A DNA stretch of 64,000 bases from NCBI GenBank assembly GCA_016584305.1, contig JACEEZ010019117.1, positions 858,186 to 922,185 of the forward strand, given 5' to 3'. The DNA is from Chionoecetes opilio. Lineage: Eukaryota > Arthropoda > Malacostraca > Decapoda > Majidae. Both the position numbers and the translations under genes were made by a program. Below, one piece after another: positions 32,407 through 43,641 of the stretch. The notes below the pieces were generated by a model that searched no databases, was not told where the DNA came from, and worked only from the letters and a program-made list of their open reading frames with translations. Every line of letters starts with the position of its first letter. Positions within the stretch are counted from its first letter, which is position 1.

Positions 32407-33365
32407 GAGGAATTCCCTTCCTTCTTTCTTTCCTCGTCAGTTCCTCTTCTGACTCTCTTCCTCCCTCCTTTTCTTCCTTACTCCTTATTCCTCCTTTCCT
32501 TCTCTCATACCTCCTTCTTCCCTCTCGCCCACCTTCCATTATCACCCCATCATCACCAAAAGGAAGGATATAAAGGAATGGTGCCTCGATGCCTCGATAA
32601 AATACTTTGCGTGGAATTTTAGACTTCAATGATGTGTTTGTTCTAAAGAAATGACTGAGCGAGAAATAACTGATTATAATGGTGATGAGATGAATTTTGC
32701 GACCGTGCAGTGCGGCAGCAGTCAGCATGAGTTTGTAGAGGCGGTGAGGCATCAGTTTCCAGATACTATAATATCATACCTACTACATACTACTCTTATT
32801 TCAAATAGCCTTATTACTTTCTTCTCATCGTGACTACCAATTAACATACTTTCTACCTGTTCCACACCACTTATGATCGTCGATCTTGCTACATATGTGG
32901 TGGTGAACAAGTACGTCAGTGAGACACCAAAGATTATAGAAAGATAAAGAAAGTTATCAGTTGCCAGTTGCTGAGATAGATGCGAGGCAACTCTAGTTAA
33001 TGACTCTAGCCCAGTTCCCCAGTCTGGAGTTTGCTGTTGTCAAGGTAGGAAGGTGTGTCCTTGTGTTATACAAAAGTTGAATTTAGTGTTAATAAGCCAA
33101 AAGTTATGTAGGTGAAACTGAAAAAAAGTGCGAAGAAGAGAACGATACCAATGATGAGGCGAAATAACTGGTCTATGGCCGCTACAGGCTCAGTAAGGCT
33201 TAGGAAACCAATAGTACTTATATATTTGTATAGTCACGGTGAGAGAGACAGCGCGTAGCAATCGGCAGTTTACAGTTAATTACCCATAATGGCTTTACAT
33301 ACTCCTAAACATTTCTCCGTGAAGCAAGTTACTAAGCAATGTTTGGTGCAGCTACCGTGGTGGCT

Positions 33366-33434
33366 TAGAACATAAGAACATAAGAAAATAAGGAAGCTAC
33401 AAGAGGCCGCGAGGCCTACACGTGGTAGTTCCTG
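33366..33434 (-). mobile_element. CR1-like LINE 3'-tail fragment
   Basis: cataagaacataagaaaata followed by aaggaagctacaagaggccg and the complement of aggaactaccacgtg. It is the extreme 3' end of the LINE at 31420-32150. Confidence 0.85.
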
Positions 33435-33480
33435 TAAGTATATTAAGGCTTTGAGTATGATGATTAGCGAGCATCACCTG

Positions 33481-33799
33481 CAGTGGCGCACCCAGATATC
33501 TATCAATGGGGGGGTCACAGCTGGCACCCCCCACCACCACCACCATCTCTACTCAGTGGCGTACGTAGCTAGGTATCTATCAATGGGGGGGTACAGCTGA
33601 GTATGGGGGGGCACTAGGCAAGCGGCGCTCAGGGTCATTCTGATGCCACATGGAAGGGTTTGAGGGCATATTCTAAGATTAGATCAGAGGTGGGTATAAA
33701 AACATTATATAGAATACGGCAGCCATGGTGAGTGGGGGGGCACAGGATTGTCATGGGCGGGTACGTGCCCCCATTTGCAACCCCCTAGCTACGCCACTG
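33481..33799. mobile_element. hAT MITE upstream of the GST gene
   Basis: The ends are cagtggcgca and tacgccactg. It is flanked by an exact 8-bp duplication atcacctg (33473-33480, 33800-33807). A second CAGTGGCGTA start with a repeated atctatcaatggggggg block occurs at 33554, matching the 3' end better, so the 5' terminus has been duplicated. No ORF. Confidence 0.85.
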
Positions 33800-33834
33800 A
33801 TCACCTGCTCCCCGCCAGCGTACAATTAAAGTTT

Positions 33835-33950
33835 TACTAACTACTACTACTATTATTACTATTATTATCTACTACTACTACTACCAACTACTTACTACTA
33901 CTTATCAACTAGTACTTCTACACACGACTACTAATTACTACAACAACTTA
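33835..33950 (+). repeat. Imperfect (CTA)n microsatellite in the GST 5' region
   Basis: Runs of actactact/attatt lie directly before the start codon. They may be part of the 5' leader or of an upstream intron. Confidence 0.8.
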
Positions 33951-33966
33951 TTCCCAGTGAGTCGCC

Positions 33967-34269
33967 ATGGCCCCCACCCTGTACTCGTTCCTGATGTCGC
34001 CGTACTCCCGCTCCGTGCTGGTGACGGCCCAGGCCCTGGACCTGGAGCTGGACGTGAGGACCATTAACCTGAAGCAGCAGGAGCAGCTGAAGCCTGAGTA
34101 TGTAGCCATCAACCCGCAGCACACCGTCCCTACCCTGGTGGACGGTGATCTGGTGCTGACGGAAAGGTGAATTTGTACTACACGAAGGTTTATGCCTGTA
34201 TTATGTTGTGATCAGGGAATATTAATTTAGTAATTTGAAGGGAGGTAATATCTGTGTATACTATGTGAC

Positions 34270-34300
<31 letters not shown>

Positions 34301-35033
34301 CTCTCAGTGGATTTGAGCCTCGATTTGACCCTTTTTCGCCTCCTAATCTAACCCCCTCTGCCTCCTCCCTTACAGCCGCGCCATCGTCACCTACCTGGCC
34401 TCGCGCTACGGCCGGGACGACGCCCTGTACCCCAAGGACGTGGTCACGCGGGCCAAGGTGGACGGCCTCCTCTACTTCGACTGTGCCACACTCTGCATCC
34501 GATGGCGCGCCGTTGTTGTAAGTACACACACACACACACACACACACATACACACATACACATTTCACATAATCCTTGTTGGTGACGAAGCTGGCGTGCC
34601 TCTAAAGTAGCTCTTTAGTTGAGGTAGGAGTCTTAATTTATCATGTGTTATCTTAATTGCTGTCTACATGTGTGTATTCTGATGAAGTCAAGTTCTACCC
34701 TCGCAGCATCCCGTCATGAAGGCCGGGGTGTCCAAACCCAGCGAGGAGTCCTTGGAGAACCTTGCCGAGGCCCTCACGTGGCTGGACGACAAGCTGCAGC
34801 AACAGCCCGGGCGCTACCTGGCCGGCACCGTGCAGCCCACCGTGGCGGACATCTGCCTGGCCACCTGGGCCTGCACCTACGAGGCCGCGGGCTTCTCCCT
34901 GGCCCAGCACCCCCGCCTGGCCGCCTGGCTGGCCCGCTGTAGGGACAACATCAAGGGCTTCAAAGAGGTGAGCGACGTAGGCGCCGCGCAGTACGGAGAA
35001 ATGTTCAAAGCCATACTGAAGTCTAGGAGTTAA
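33967..35033 (+). CDS. Delta-class glutathione S-transferase, three exons
   Basis: Exons 33967-34166, 34376-34517 and 34707-35033 join to 222 residues, the usual length for cytosolic GSTs. Splice sites fit: GAAAG|gtgaat, ccttacag|CCG, GTTGTT|gtaagt, ctcgcag|CATCCC. The N-terminal thioredoxin-like domain has the Ser11 position expected to activate glutathione (LMSPYSRSVL), the cis-Pro motif TVP (P55) and the ES pair E66-S67 that binds the glutathione gamma-glutamyl group. The helical C-terminal domain includes the conserved TVADICLATW. The enzyme conjugates glutathione to electrophiles in the cytosol. The context cgccATGG is a good start; a ttcccag just upstream may be the acceptor of a 5'-UTR intron. 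GC-rich codon use contrasts with the AT-rich surroundings. Intron 1 carries (CT)n and intron 2 (CA)n. Delta rather than Theta or Epsilon class is inferred from the N-terminal motif. Confidence 0.93.
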
Positions 35034-35302
35034 TGTGTTTTGTGGAGGATGTGGAATGAATGAATGTTCAAGCATAGGCGTGTTAGGCTTGCGTGCCCAT
35101 GTTACAGTCGTTATGCTGTGAGGTTATTGACACCCATGCACCCCAGACCTCAGTGTTCTTGTACTTGTAACATTACTGTTCATATGATTACTGTTATCAT
35201 TATTATTTTTTCTCGGTCATGAAACAGACATGCGCTGTATAGAAGTGAAGAACATGTTTTTAGCAAGCAAAGGTTGTTTAATTTACCAAGTTAATTTTGG
35301 CT

Positions 35303-35306
<4 letters not shown>

Positions 35307-35372
<66 letters not shown>

Positions 35373-35373
35373 T

Positions 35374-35405
<32 letters not shown>

Positions 35406-35410
35406 TATGT
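35307..35410. repeat. (CA)n(TA)n compound microsatellite
   Basis: About 64 bp of CA followed by about 30 bp of TA, ending in atatatatgta next to the palindrome's left end. 35034-35306 is GST 3' flank with no recognised gene. Confidence 0.97.
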
Positions 35411-35777
35411 ACAGTTAGCGCCACTCGACTAGAACTTTAGGTGACGTGAGCGTCATATTTCAAAAACTGGTAACCTCCCTTTTTCAGTCTGTAAATGGGC
35501 CCGGGAGAAAATGACTACATGGCAACTTAGGGTAGCCCCTCACTCATCTCCACGGATAGATTTGAATTATTTAAAGGGTCCAGTGTTTGACAAAATATTG
35601 TTAGAAGGAGGATTATCTCACCGACCGCTCATTGTTTTGGCATATAAAACGGTTGTGTTCGTTCTACACTTTGTATTCTAATGCGCGATGCCTGGGAAAT
35701 ATACAAGCCATGATGACATAGTACGAGTAATAGAGTTTCATAAGAATGATGAAACAAATCGAGAAATAAGCCGTATA

Positions 35778-37885
35778 GTACTGCAGATAGGTGAAAGTAT
35801 TGTGGGTTTGATGAAACAAGCATGGAATTTGGTCCGCAGGTAGACTATGCCTCAGTGGTGATTTTTAGATTTAGGGCCATCTCAGATTCGACCTGTGACA
35901 AAAATGGCGGCCATTTTCAAGATGGCCGCCATCGCTTATTTGAAATTCTTTGATATTGTAGGTTAAATCAATTCTAGGGGTGGGAATGTTTTTCCTTTGT
36001 ATTATAAATCATACATCAGTAATTTTACTGTCCACATAACAGTTGAAATGGCAAATAATTACTAGTTTGAGCTAAAAAATATGAATTATCATTTTTACGT
36101 CATGTTACGATTTTGAAATCAGGACCACTTCGTTAAGTGCGTCAAGCTACCCAGAATTATTTCTTCTGTTTTTGTAGGTAGCAGAGGTACACACAATAGC
36201 TTATTATAGTCTAATTGCAAGTCAATAGGATGGAAATTGTGTCCAAACAGTAATGAACTGTTCTCTGTGAGCCGCGTCACTCAGAGCACTGTCCACCGCA
36301 CTGACAAAGAGCTGTACACTGAAGAGCCGCCTTCTGGCATTTGCAGCGTCCTCTGCAGCCGTTCTTGCAGCCACATCGCAAGAGTTCCCTGAAAGCTTCT
36401 GATGCTTCTGGTAGGGTCGTCCAGGTTATACTCCATCCACCACCAGGCTTCTTGTTCCAGCCCCATTCACTTGGTGACGGAAGCTCTGGAGCAGGGGTCA
36501 TCATTTGGGCCCAACAGTGACCAGCCTGGTAGACAGCTCTCTTAGTGTGTTGGATGAGTGCAGCCTGTGTAGGAGGCAGACCATCAATAGCTCTGCCATT
36601 CTTGCTGAACAGCTGTTTCCTTGCCTGGTTCACACCCTCCTCTGTGCTGGTGCGATCGTACAGCAGGACCACAAATCGCTCCAGTGGTTGCATCCACCCG
36701 TCAATGGCACGTGGGTCTGGCATGGCACCCAAGGCGCAGAATGCTGGTGTGACTGTCTCCATAGGTGGTCCAGGTGTCCCATGCAGTCTTCTTGCCCCTG
36801 CCGCCAAAACAGGACACCGTGTCACATCCAGTGAAGGCGTGGAACATCGGCAAGGCCACACATCGGTCAGGACCAAGAGCTTTGGCGATCTCATGAGCAG
36901 CGATGAACCTGAAGCTCTTCCCAGCTCCAAAGGCAATCCACAGTTCAGAGATGTTAAGGCGATTGGCTGATGCTATGGCCAGGACTACCACGTCTGTATC
37001 AACTGTGCGTATTGACACTTTGCTGTACCCCTGTTGTACGGCATCCTGTAGGTGCAGGAGGATACGAGTGTCAGCTTCCTCATGCGTGCATGGCGCTAGA
37101 GCTGACACGTCCTGGCGATTGGAGCAAAGAACGCCAGTGCCTTGTGTGGTGATGAGATGTTTGTTGGTGTCAAATGTCTGCCACGTTAGAAGCCAGGAAG
37201 GAGAACAGGTCCGTCTTGTTGTCGTTGATGCGGAGAAACTCTTGCCAGTTTCCAGGAACTGCACTTGATGGCTCGACTCGTCTCCTAACTCCCTTTCCTC
37301 TCTTTGCTGCGAGTGTCCGCCTTCAAGCTGTCTGCCATGTACAGATCCCAGACAATGTCTAGTCTGTCTACATACTGAAGCTGGGATGTGACATACGGCA
37401 CGAAGTCAAAATATGTGAAAGTGATTAAATTAGCTGGAGTCTATATTAAATGAACATCACAGTCTAACAAAAACCTGCATGCCTGAATCCAAGGTCATAA
37501 TTCACAAGCCATCAAGTGAGCCTTCTGGCTCCAAATAATATTAAAAATGTATTTTATTCTAATTATCTTGTGACTAATACCACATCTATTGTACCCAAAA
37601 CAATTACATATGCCACTAGAGTAGAAAAAACTAGAGAGAAAAAAAAAGTAGAGGAAAAACATAAAAGAGTGCACAGAGCACCATTGCTATGGCGGATGCA
37701 ACATTCGAAAAAATATTTTGGCAGCCATTTTTTAAAATGGCAGGCACTCCGCTCATGGAATGAATCTGGAATGGCCCTATAGCCAAATATCTTCCCAAGC
37801 ACCTTTTTTAATTGTCTGCCAAATTTCATGCTTGTTTCACCAAACCCACAATTCTTCCAAATATTTCACCTATCTGCAGTACTAG
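35778..37885 (-). mobile_element. Nested 2.1-kb DNA element, left arm
   Basis: It inserted into the Tc1 frame with TATA on both sides (35774-35777, 37886-37889). The ends share a ~120-bp imperfect inverted repeat starting gtactgcagataggtgaaa. Subterminal hairpins built on aaatggc/gccattt occur near both ends (35903-35935 and about 37720-37745). It encodes the FEN1-like/CXC protein on the minus strand. I cannot place its superfamily; TATA duplication and hairpins are the main diagnostics. Confidence 0.7.
36277..37390 (-). pseudogene. FEN1-like nuclease-fold plus CXC protein, left arm
   Basis: From 37390 downward: YVDRLDIVWDLYMADSLK, NWQEFLRINDNKTDLFSFL, a TGA near 37190, then CTHEEADTRILLH, VSIRTVDTDVVVLA and FHAFTGCDTVSCFGG. 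The three acidic clusters E-x-A-D, D-T-D and G-C-D resemble the catalytic pattern of XPG/FEN1 (PIN-like) nucleases; this is an inference. A one-base frameshift near 36760 moves to GAMPDPRAIDGWMQPLERF and a C-terminal Cys-rich CGCKNGCRGRCKCQ block resembling a tesmin/TSO1 CXC zinc domain. Such proteins recur in animal genomes as uncharacterised repeats. The N-terminal part seems truncated. Confidence 0.6.
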
Positions 37886-38194
37886 TATAACTGGTGTCAA
37901 CGAAAAGACAGTGAGTGTGTTGGTGAAGAAATGGCGCGGTGAGGGATGCCAGGATATCCCTCACCACAAACATGGGGGTGGACCAGCCAAAAAAGTTTCT
38001 AACAATACTTTACATATCAAAAGACAGTAAACTGAGGATTTATATACAACTGTCTTTTGATAATATGTAAAGTATTGTTAGAAACTTTTTTGGCTGGTAC
38101 ACCCCCATGTTTGTGGTGAGGGATATCCTGGCATCCCTCACCGCGCCATTTCTTCACCAACACACTCACTGTCTTTTCGTTGACACCAGTTATA

Positions 38195-40302
38195 CTAGTA
38201 CTGCAGATAGGTGAAATATTTGGAAGAATTGTGGGTTTGGTGAAACAAGCATGAAATTTGGCAGACAATTAAAAAAGGTGCTTGGGAAGATATTTGGCTA
38301 TAGGGCCATTCCAGATTCATTCCATGAGCGGAGTGCCTGCCATTTTAAAAAATGGCTGCCAAAATATTTTTTCGAATGTTGCATCCGCCATAGCAATGGT
38401 GCTCTGTGCACTCTTTTATGTTTTTCCTCTACTTTTTTTTTCTCTCTAGTTTTTTCTACTCTAGTGGCATATGTAATTGTTTTGGGTACAATAGATGTGG
38501 TATTAGTCACAAGATAATTAGAATAAAATACATTTTTAATATTATTTGGAGCCAGAAGGCTCACTTGATGGCTTGTGAATTATGACCTTGGATTCAGGCA
38601 TGCAGGTTTTTGTTAGACTGTGATGTTCATTTAATATAGACTCCAGCTAATTTAATCACTTTCACATATTTTGACTTCGTGCCGTATGTCACATCCCAGC
38701 TTCAGTATGTAGACAGACTAGACATTGTCTGGGATCTGTACATGGCAGACAGCTTGAAGGCGGACACTCGCAGCAAAGAGAGGAAAGGGAGTTAGGAGAC
38801 GAGTCGAGCCATCAAGTGCAGTTCCTGGAAACTGGCAAGAGTTTCTCCGCATCAACGACAACAAGACGGACCTGTTCTCCTTCCTGGCTTCTAACGTGGC
38901 AGACATTTGACACCAACAAACATCTCATCACCACACAAGGCACTGGCGTTCTTTGCTCCAATCGCCAGGACGTGTCAGCTCTAGCGCCATGCACGCATGA
39001 GGAAGCTGACACTCGTATCCTCCTGCACCTACAGGATGCCGTACAACAGGGGTACAGCAAAGTGTCAATACGCACAGTTGATACAGACGTGGTAGTCCTG
39101 GCCATAGCATCAGCCAATCGCCTTAACATCTCTGAACTGTGGATTGCCTTTGGAGCTGGGAAGAGCTTCAGGTTCATCGCTGCTCATGAGATCGCCAAAG
39201 CTCTTGGTCCTGACCGATGTGTGGCCTTGCCGATGTTCCACGCCTTCACTGGATGTGACACGGTGTCCTGTTTTGGCGGCAGGGGCAAGAAGACTGCATG
39301 GGACACCTGGACCACCTATGGAGACAGTCACACCAGCATTCTGCGCCTTGGGTGCCATGCCAGACCCACGTGCCATTGACGGGTGGATGCAACCACTGGA
39401 GCGATTTGTGGTCCTGCTGTACGATCGCACCAGCACAGAGGAGGGTGTGAACCAGGCAAGGAAACAGCTGTTCAGCAAGAATGGCAGAGCTATTGATGGT
39501 CTGCCTCCTACACAGGCTGCACTCATCCAACACACTAAGAGAGCTGTCTACCAGGCTGGTCACTGTTGGGCCCAAATGATGACCCCTGCTCCAGAGCTTC
39601 CGTCACCAAGTGAATGGGGCTGGAACAAGAAGCCTGGTGGTGGATGGAGTATAACCTGGACGACCCTACCAGAAGCATCAGAAGCTTTCAGGGAACTCTT
39701 GCGATGTGGCTGCAAGAACGGCTGCAGAGGACGCTGCAAATGCCAGAAGGCGGCTCTTCAGTGTACAGCTCTTTGTCAGTGCGGTGGACAGTGCTCTGAG
39801 TGACGCGGCTCACAGAGAACAGTTCATTACTGTTTGGACACAATTTCCATCCTATTGACTTGCAATTAGACTATAATAAGCTATTGTGTGTACCTCTGCT
39901 ACCTACAAAAACAGAAGAAATAATTCTGGGTAGCTTGACGCACTTAACGAAGTGGTCCTGATTTCAAAATCGTAACATGACGTAAAAATGATAATTCATA
40001 TTTTTTAGCTCAAACTAGTAATTATTTGCCATTTCAACTGTTATGTGGACAGTAAAATTACTGATGTATGATTTATAATACAAAGGAAAAACATTCCCAC
40101 CCCTAGAATTGATTTAACCTACAATATCAAAGAATTTCAAATAAGCGATGGCGGCCATCTTGAAAATGGCCGCCATTTTTGTCACAGGTCGAATCTGAGA
40201 TGGCCCTAAATCTAAAAATCACCACTGAGGCATAGTCTACCTGCGGACCAAATTCCATGCTTGTTTCATCAAACCCACAATACTTTCACCTATCTGCAGT
40301 AC
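38195..40302 (+). mobile_element. Nested 2.1-kb DNA element, right arm
   Basis: Mirror copy of 35778-37885, apparently identical through the coding part. Same TATA flanks in the mirrored Tc1 frame. Confidence 0.7.
38690..39803 (+). pseudogene. FEN1-like nuclease-fold plus CXC protein, right arm
   Basis: Same sequence as the left-arm copy, including the same stop near 38890 and the same frameshift near 39320. Shared disabling lesions show that the lesions predate the inverted duplication, or that conversion has homogenised the arms. Confidence 0.6.
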
Positions 40303-40668
40303 TATACGGCTTATTTCTCGATTTGTTTCATCATTCTTATGAAACTCTATTACTCGTACTATGTCATCATGGCTTGTATATTTCCCAGGCATCGCGCATT
40401 AGAATACAAAGTGTAGAACGAACACAACCGTTTTATATGCCAAAACAATGAGCGGTCGGTGAGATAATCCTCCTTCTAACAATATTTTGTCAAACACTGG
40501 ACCCTTTAAATAATTCAAATCTATCCGTGGAGATGAGTGAGCAGCTACACTAAGTTGCCATGTAGTCATTTTCTGCCGGGCCCCTTTACAGACTGAAAAA
40601 GGGAGGTTACCAGTTTTTGAAATATGACGCTCAAGTCACCGAAAGTTCTAAAGTCGAGTGGCGCTAAT

Positions 40669-40670
40669 AT

Positions 40671-40748
<78 letters not shown>

Positions 40749-41024
40749 TATATGTATATATTACATATATATATATATGTATATATTACATATATATATA
40801 TATATACATATATATACATATATATATATATACATATACATATATATACATATACATATATATATATATACATATATATATACATATATATACATACATA
40901 TATATACATATATATATTATATACATATATATACATATATATATTATATACATATATATACATATATATATTATATACATATATATATATAAATACATAT
41001 ATATACATATATATATATAAATAC

Positions 41025-41063
<39 letters not shown>
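40669..41063. repeat. (TA)n / (TACATATA)n compound satellite
   Basis: About 75 bp of pure TA followed by about 320 bp of TA interrupted by regular tacat and attata variants with quasi-periodic units. Tyr-Ile frames here are spurious. Confidence 0.97.
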
Positions 41064-43367
41064 ATTTTTTTTTTTTTTTTACATCACAAAGGACTGGCCA
41101 AGGGCACAACAATAATAGGTAACACAAAGCCCGCTTAGCTGCCAGTCCCTATAAAAAAGACAGTAAGAGAATACAAAAAAGAGGGGTGTGCCAAATTAGT
41201 TCGGGAGGTGTCTTGTTACTCTTCTCTTGAAAAGATTTAAGTCCTAGGAAAGTGGAAAAATAGAAACAGGAAGAAAGTTCCAGAGTTTACCAGTGAAAGG
41301 GATGAAAGTGTAAAGATACTGATTAACTCTTGCATTAGGAAGATGGACAGAATAGGGATGAGAATAAGTAGAAAGTCTTGTGCAGCGAGGCCGCGGGAGT
41401 GGGGGAGCCATGCAGTTAGCAAGTTCAGAAGAGCAATGAGCATGCAAATAACGGTAGAAGAGAGCAAGAGAAGCAACATTCCGGTGGTGATTTAAAGATT
41501 GAAGACAGTCAGTCAGAGGAGGGGAGGTTGGTGAGACGAAAAGCTTTTGACTCAACCCTGTTTAGGAGAGCTGTATGAGTGGATCCTCCCCAAACATGTG
41601 AGACATACTCCATACATGGGCGGATAAGGCCCCTGTAGAGAGCAAGCAACTGGGAGGGAGAAAAAAAAGGACGCAGACGCCACAGGACACCTAACTTCTT
41701 AGAAACTGTTTCAGCAAGAGATGAGATGTGAGATTTCCAGTTCAGATTTTTAGTAAAGGATAGTCCTAGAATGTTCATTGTAGAAGGAGATAGTTGAGTG
41801 TCATTAAAGAAGAGGGGATAGTTATCTTGTAGGTTTTGTCGAGTAGATAGGTGAAGAAATTGGGTTTTTGAGGCATTGAACCAAACAAGGTTTGCTTTGC
41901 CCCAATCAGAGATTATAGAAAGATCAGAAGTTAGGCGCTCGGTGGCATCTCTCCGTGAATCACTTAGTTCCTGTTGAGTTGGACGTCTAATTAGAGACGT
42001 TGAAAAATGCAGGGTAGAATCATCAGCGTAGGAGTGGATAGGGCTTTGAGTTAGACAAAGAAGATCATTAATGAATAATAGAAAGAAAGTGGGTGATAGG
42101 ACAGAACCCTGGGGAACACCACTATTGATAGATTTAGGAGAAGAACAATGTCCGTCTACAGTAGCTGCAATAGAACGGTTTGAAAGGAAACTTAAGCTGA
42201 AGGTTTGATAGAGAGAGAGAAGGATAGAAACCGAATGAGGGTAGTTTGGAAATTAAAAATTTGTGCCAGACTCTATCACAAACTTTTGATATGTCAAGGG
42301 CAACAGCAAAAGTTTCACCAAAACCCCTAAAGGAGGATGACCAAGATTCAGTTAGGAAAGCTAGAAGATCGCCAGTAGGTCGCCCTTTACGGAAACCGTA
42401 CTGACGATCAGATAGAAGATTGTGAGCAGATAGATGCTTAAGAATCTTCTTATTAAGTATAGATTCAAAAACTTTAGAAAGACAGGAAGTCAAAGCTATA
42501 GGACGGTAGTTTGAAGGATTAGAACGGTCATCCTTCTTAGGAACAGGTTGGATGTGAGCAAACTTCCAGCAAGAAGGCAAGGTGGAAGTAGATAGACAAA
42601 GACGGAAAAGTTTGACCAGGCAGGGTGCAAGCACAGAAGCACAGTTTTTTAGAACAATAGGAGGGACTCCGTCAGGACCGTGAGCCTTCCGAGGATCTAG
42701 GCCAAAAAGGGCAAAGAAAACATCCTTACGAAGGATCTTAATATCAGTCATAATATAGTCAGAGGCTGGAGGAGAAGGTCTTCAACAAGCCCTTCAACAA
42801 CCAGAGTGGAATTTTCAGCAAAGGTTTGAGCGAAGAGCTCAGCTTTAGAAATAGATGAGACAGCTGTAGAACCATCTGGGTGAAGCATAGGAGGGAAAGA
42901 TGCAGAAGAAAAAATGTTAGAGATGTTATTTGCTTGATGCCAGAAGTCACAAGAGGAATTTGATTCAGAAAGATATTGACATTTTCTATGAATGAAGGAG
43001 TTTTTGGTAAGTTGAAGTATAGATTTGGCATGATTACGGGCAGAAATATAAAGGGCATGAGTTTCAGGAGATGGATGGTTACGGTACCGTCTGTGAGCCG
43101 CCTCTCTATCTCGGACAGCATGAGAACAAGCAGAGTTAAACCAAGGTTGACGGGCTTTAGTATTAGAAAAAGTGTGTGGAATGTACGCCTCCATGCCAGA
43201 GACTATGACCTCAGTTATGCGCTCTGCACAAAGAGAGGGGTCTCTGGCATGGAAGCAGTAATCATTCCATGGATAATCAGTGTAGTAGTGCCTTAGGTCT
43301 TCCCACTTAGCTGAGTTGAAATGCTAGAAGCACCTCCGCTTAGGTGGGTCCCGAAGAGGCACCGGAG
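41064..43367 (-). mobile_element. CR1/Jockey-like LINE, copy B
   Basis: The 3' end has a ~15-bp A tail (T on this strand, 41067-41080). On the minus strand from 43367 come the end of the endonuclease, the linker (MEAYIPHTFSNTKARQPWF), the RT fingers in a 205-codon frame at 42134-42751 (DPRKAHGPDGVPPIVL, NPSNYRPIALTSCLSKVFES, QYGFRKGRPTGDLLAF; the AFD catalytic motif reads VCD), and the thumb at 41509-41778. It is broken by stops and by a small insertion near 42205. Its 5' end meets a (TA)n array. Confidence 0.88.
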
Positions 43368-43616
<249 letters not shown>

Positions 43617-43641
43617 TGCCGTGCACAGACATTCAGCCGGG

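Larger units (their letters stand above)
35688..38030 (+). pseudogene. Tc1-like transposase N-terminus, left arm, interrupted
   Basis: 35688-35777 encodes the first 30 residues (MPGKYTSHDDIVRVIEFH...EISRI), the first helix-turn-helix of a Tc1/mariner-type DNA-binding region. After the nested element, 37890-38030 continues with TGVNEKTVSVLVKKW and HHKHGGG, a second helix and basic hook, before the palindrome axis. The DDE catalytic domain is absent from both arms. Removing the nested element and one TATA copy restores the frame across the junction. Confidence 0.7.
38050..40392 (-). pseudogene. Tc1-like transposase N-terminus, right arm
   Basis: Mirror of the left-arm pieces. Near the axis the right arm reads TLHIIKRQLYINPQFTVF, three bases longer than the left arm's TLHIKRQ, and extends slightly further into the transposase. 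Confidence 0.65.
35413..40667. repeat. 5.25-kb near-perfect palindrome built from a Tc1-like element
   Basis: Left and right arms are reverse complements about axis 38040. Matching open frames on both arms add up to the same coordinate sum (76080) at six independent places from 35629 to 37829, so there is no net indel over 2.2 kb per arm. The outermost ~150 bp are less similar (for example cactcgactag versus cactcgactttag inverted). The centre differs by a 3-bp indel and one substitution, with a ~25-bp spacer. The ends ttagcgccactcgac form the Tc1 element's own TIR, in TA-rich flanks. Each arm holds Tc1 N-terminal coding pieces and a nested 2.1-kb element. Confidence 0.92.

Noticed and set aside
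34643..35075. Alternative frames over GST exon 3 on both strands
   Set aside because: They are shadows of the GC-rich GST exon. Only the frame joined by the splice sites gives the conserved protein.
36505..36970. Plus-strand frames opposite the FEN1-like ORF (and mirror frames at 39110-39575)
   Set aside because: Antisense shadows; the minus-strand frame carries the conserved acidic and Cys motifs.
35413..40667. Palindrome explained purely as a hairpin-read artefact
   Set aside because: Not excluded, but disfavoured: the arms have distinct outer ends and a 3-bp central difference, and the flanks are not mirrored beyond TA repeat.
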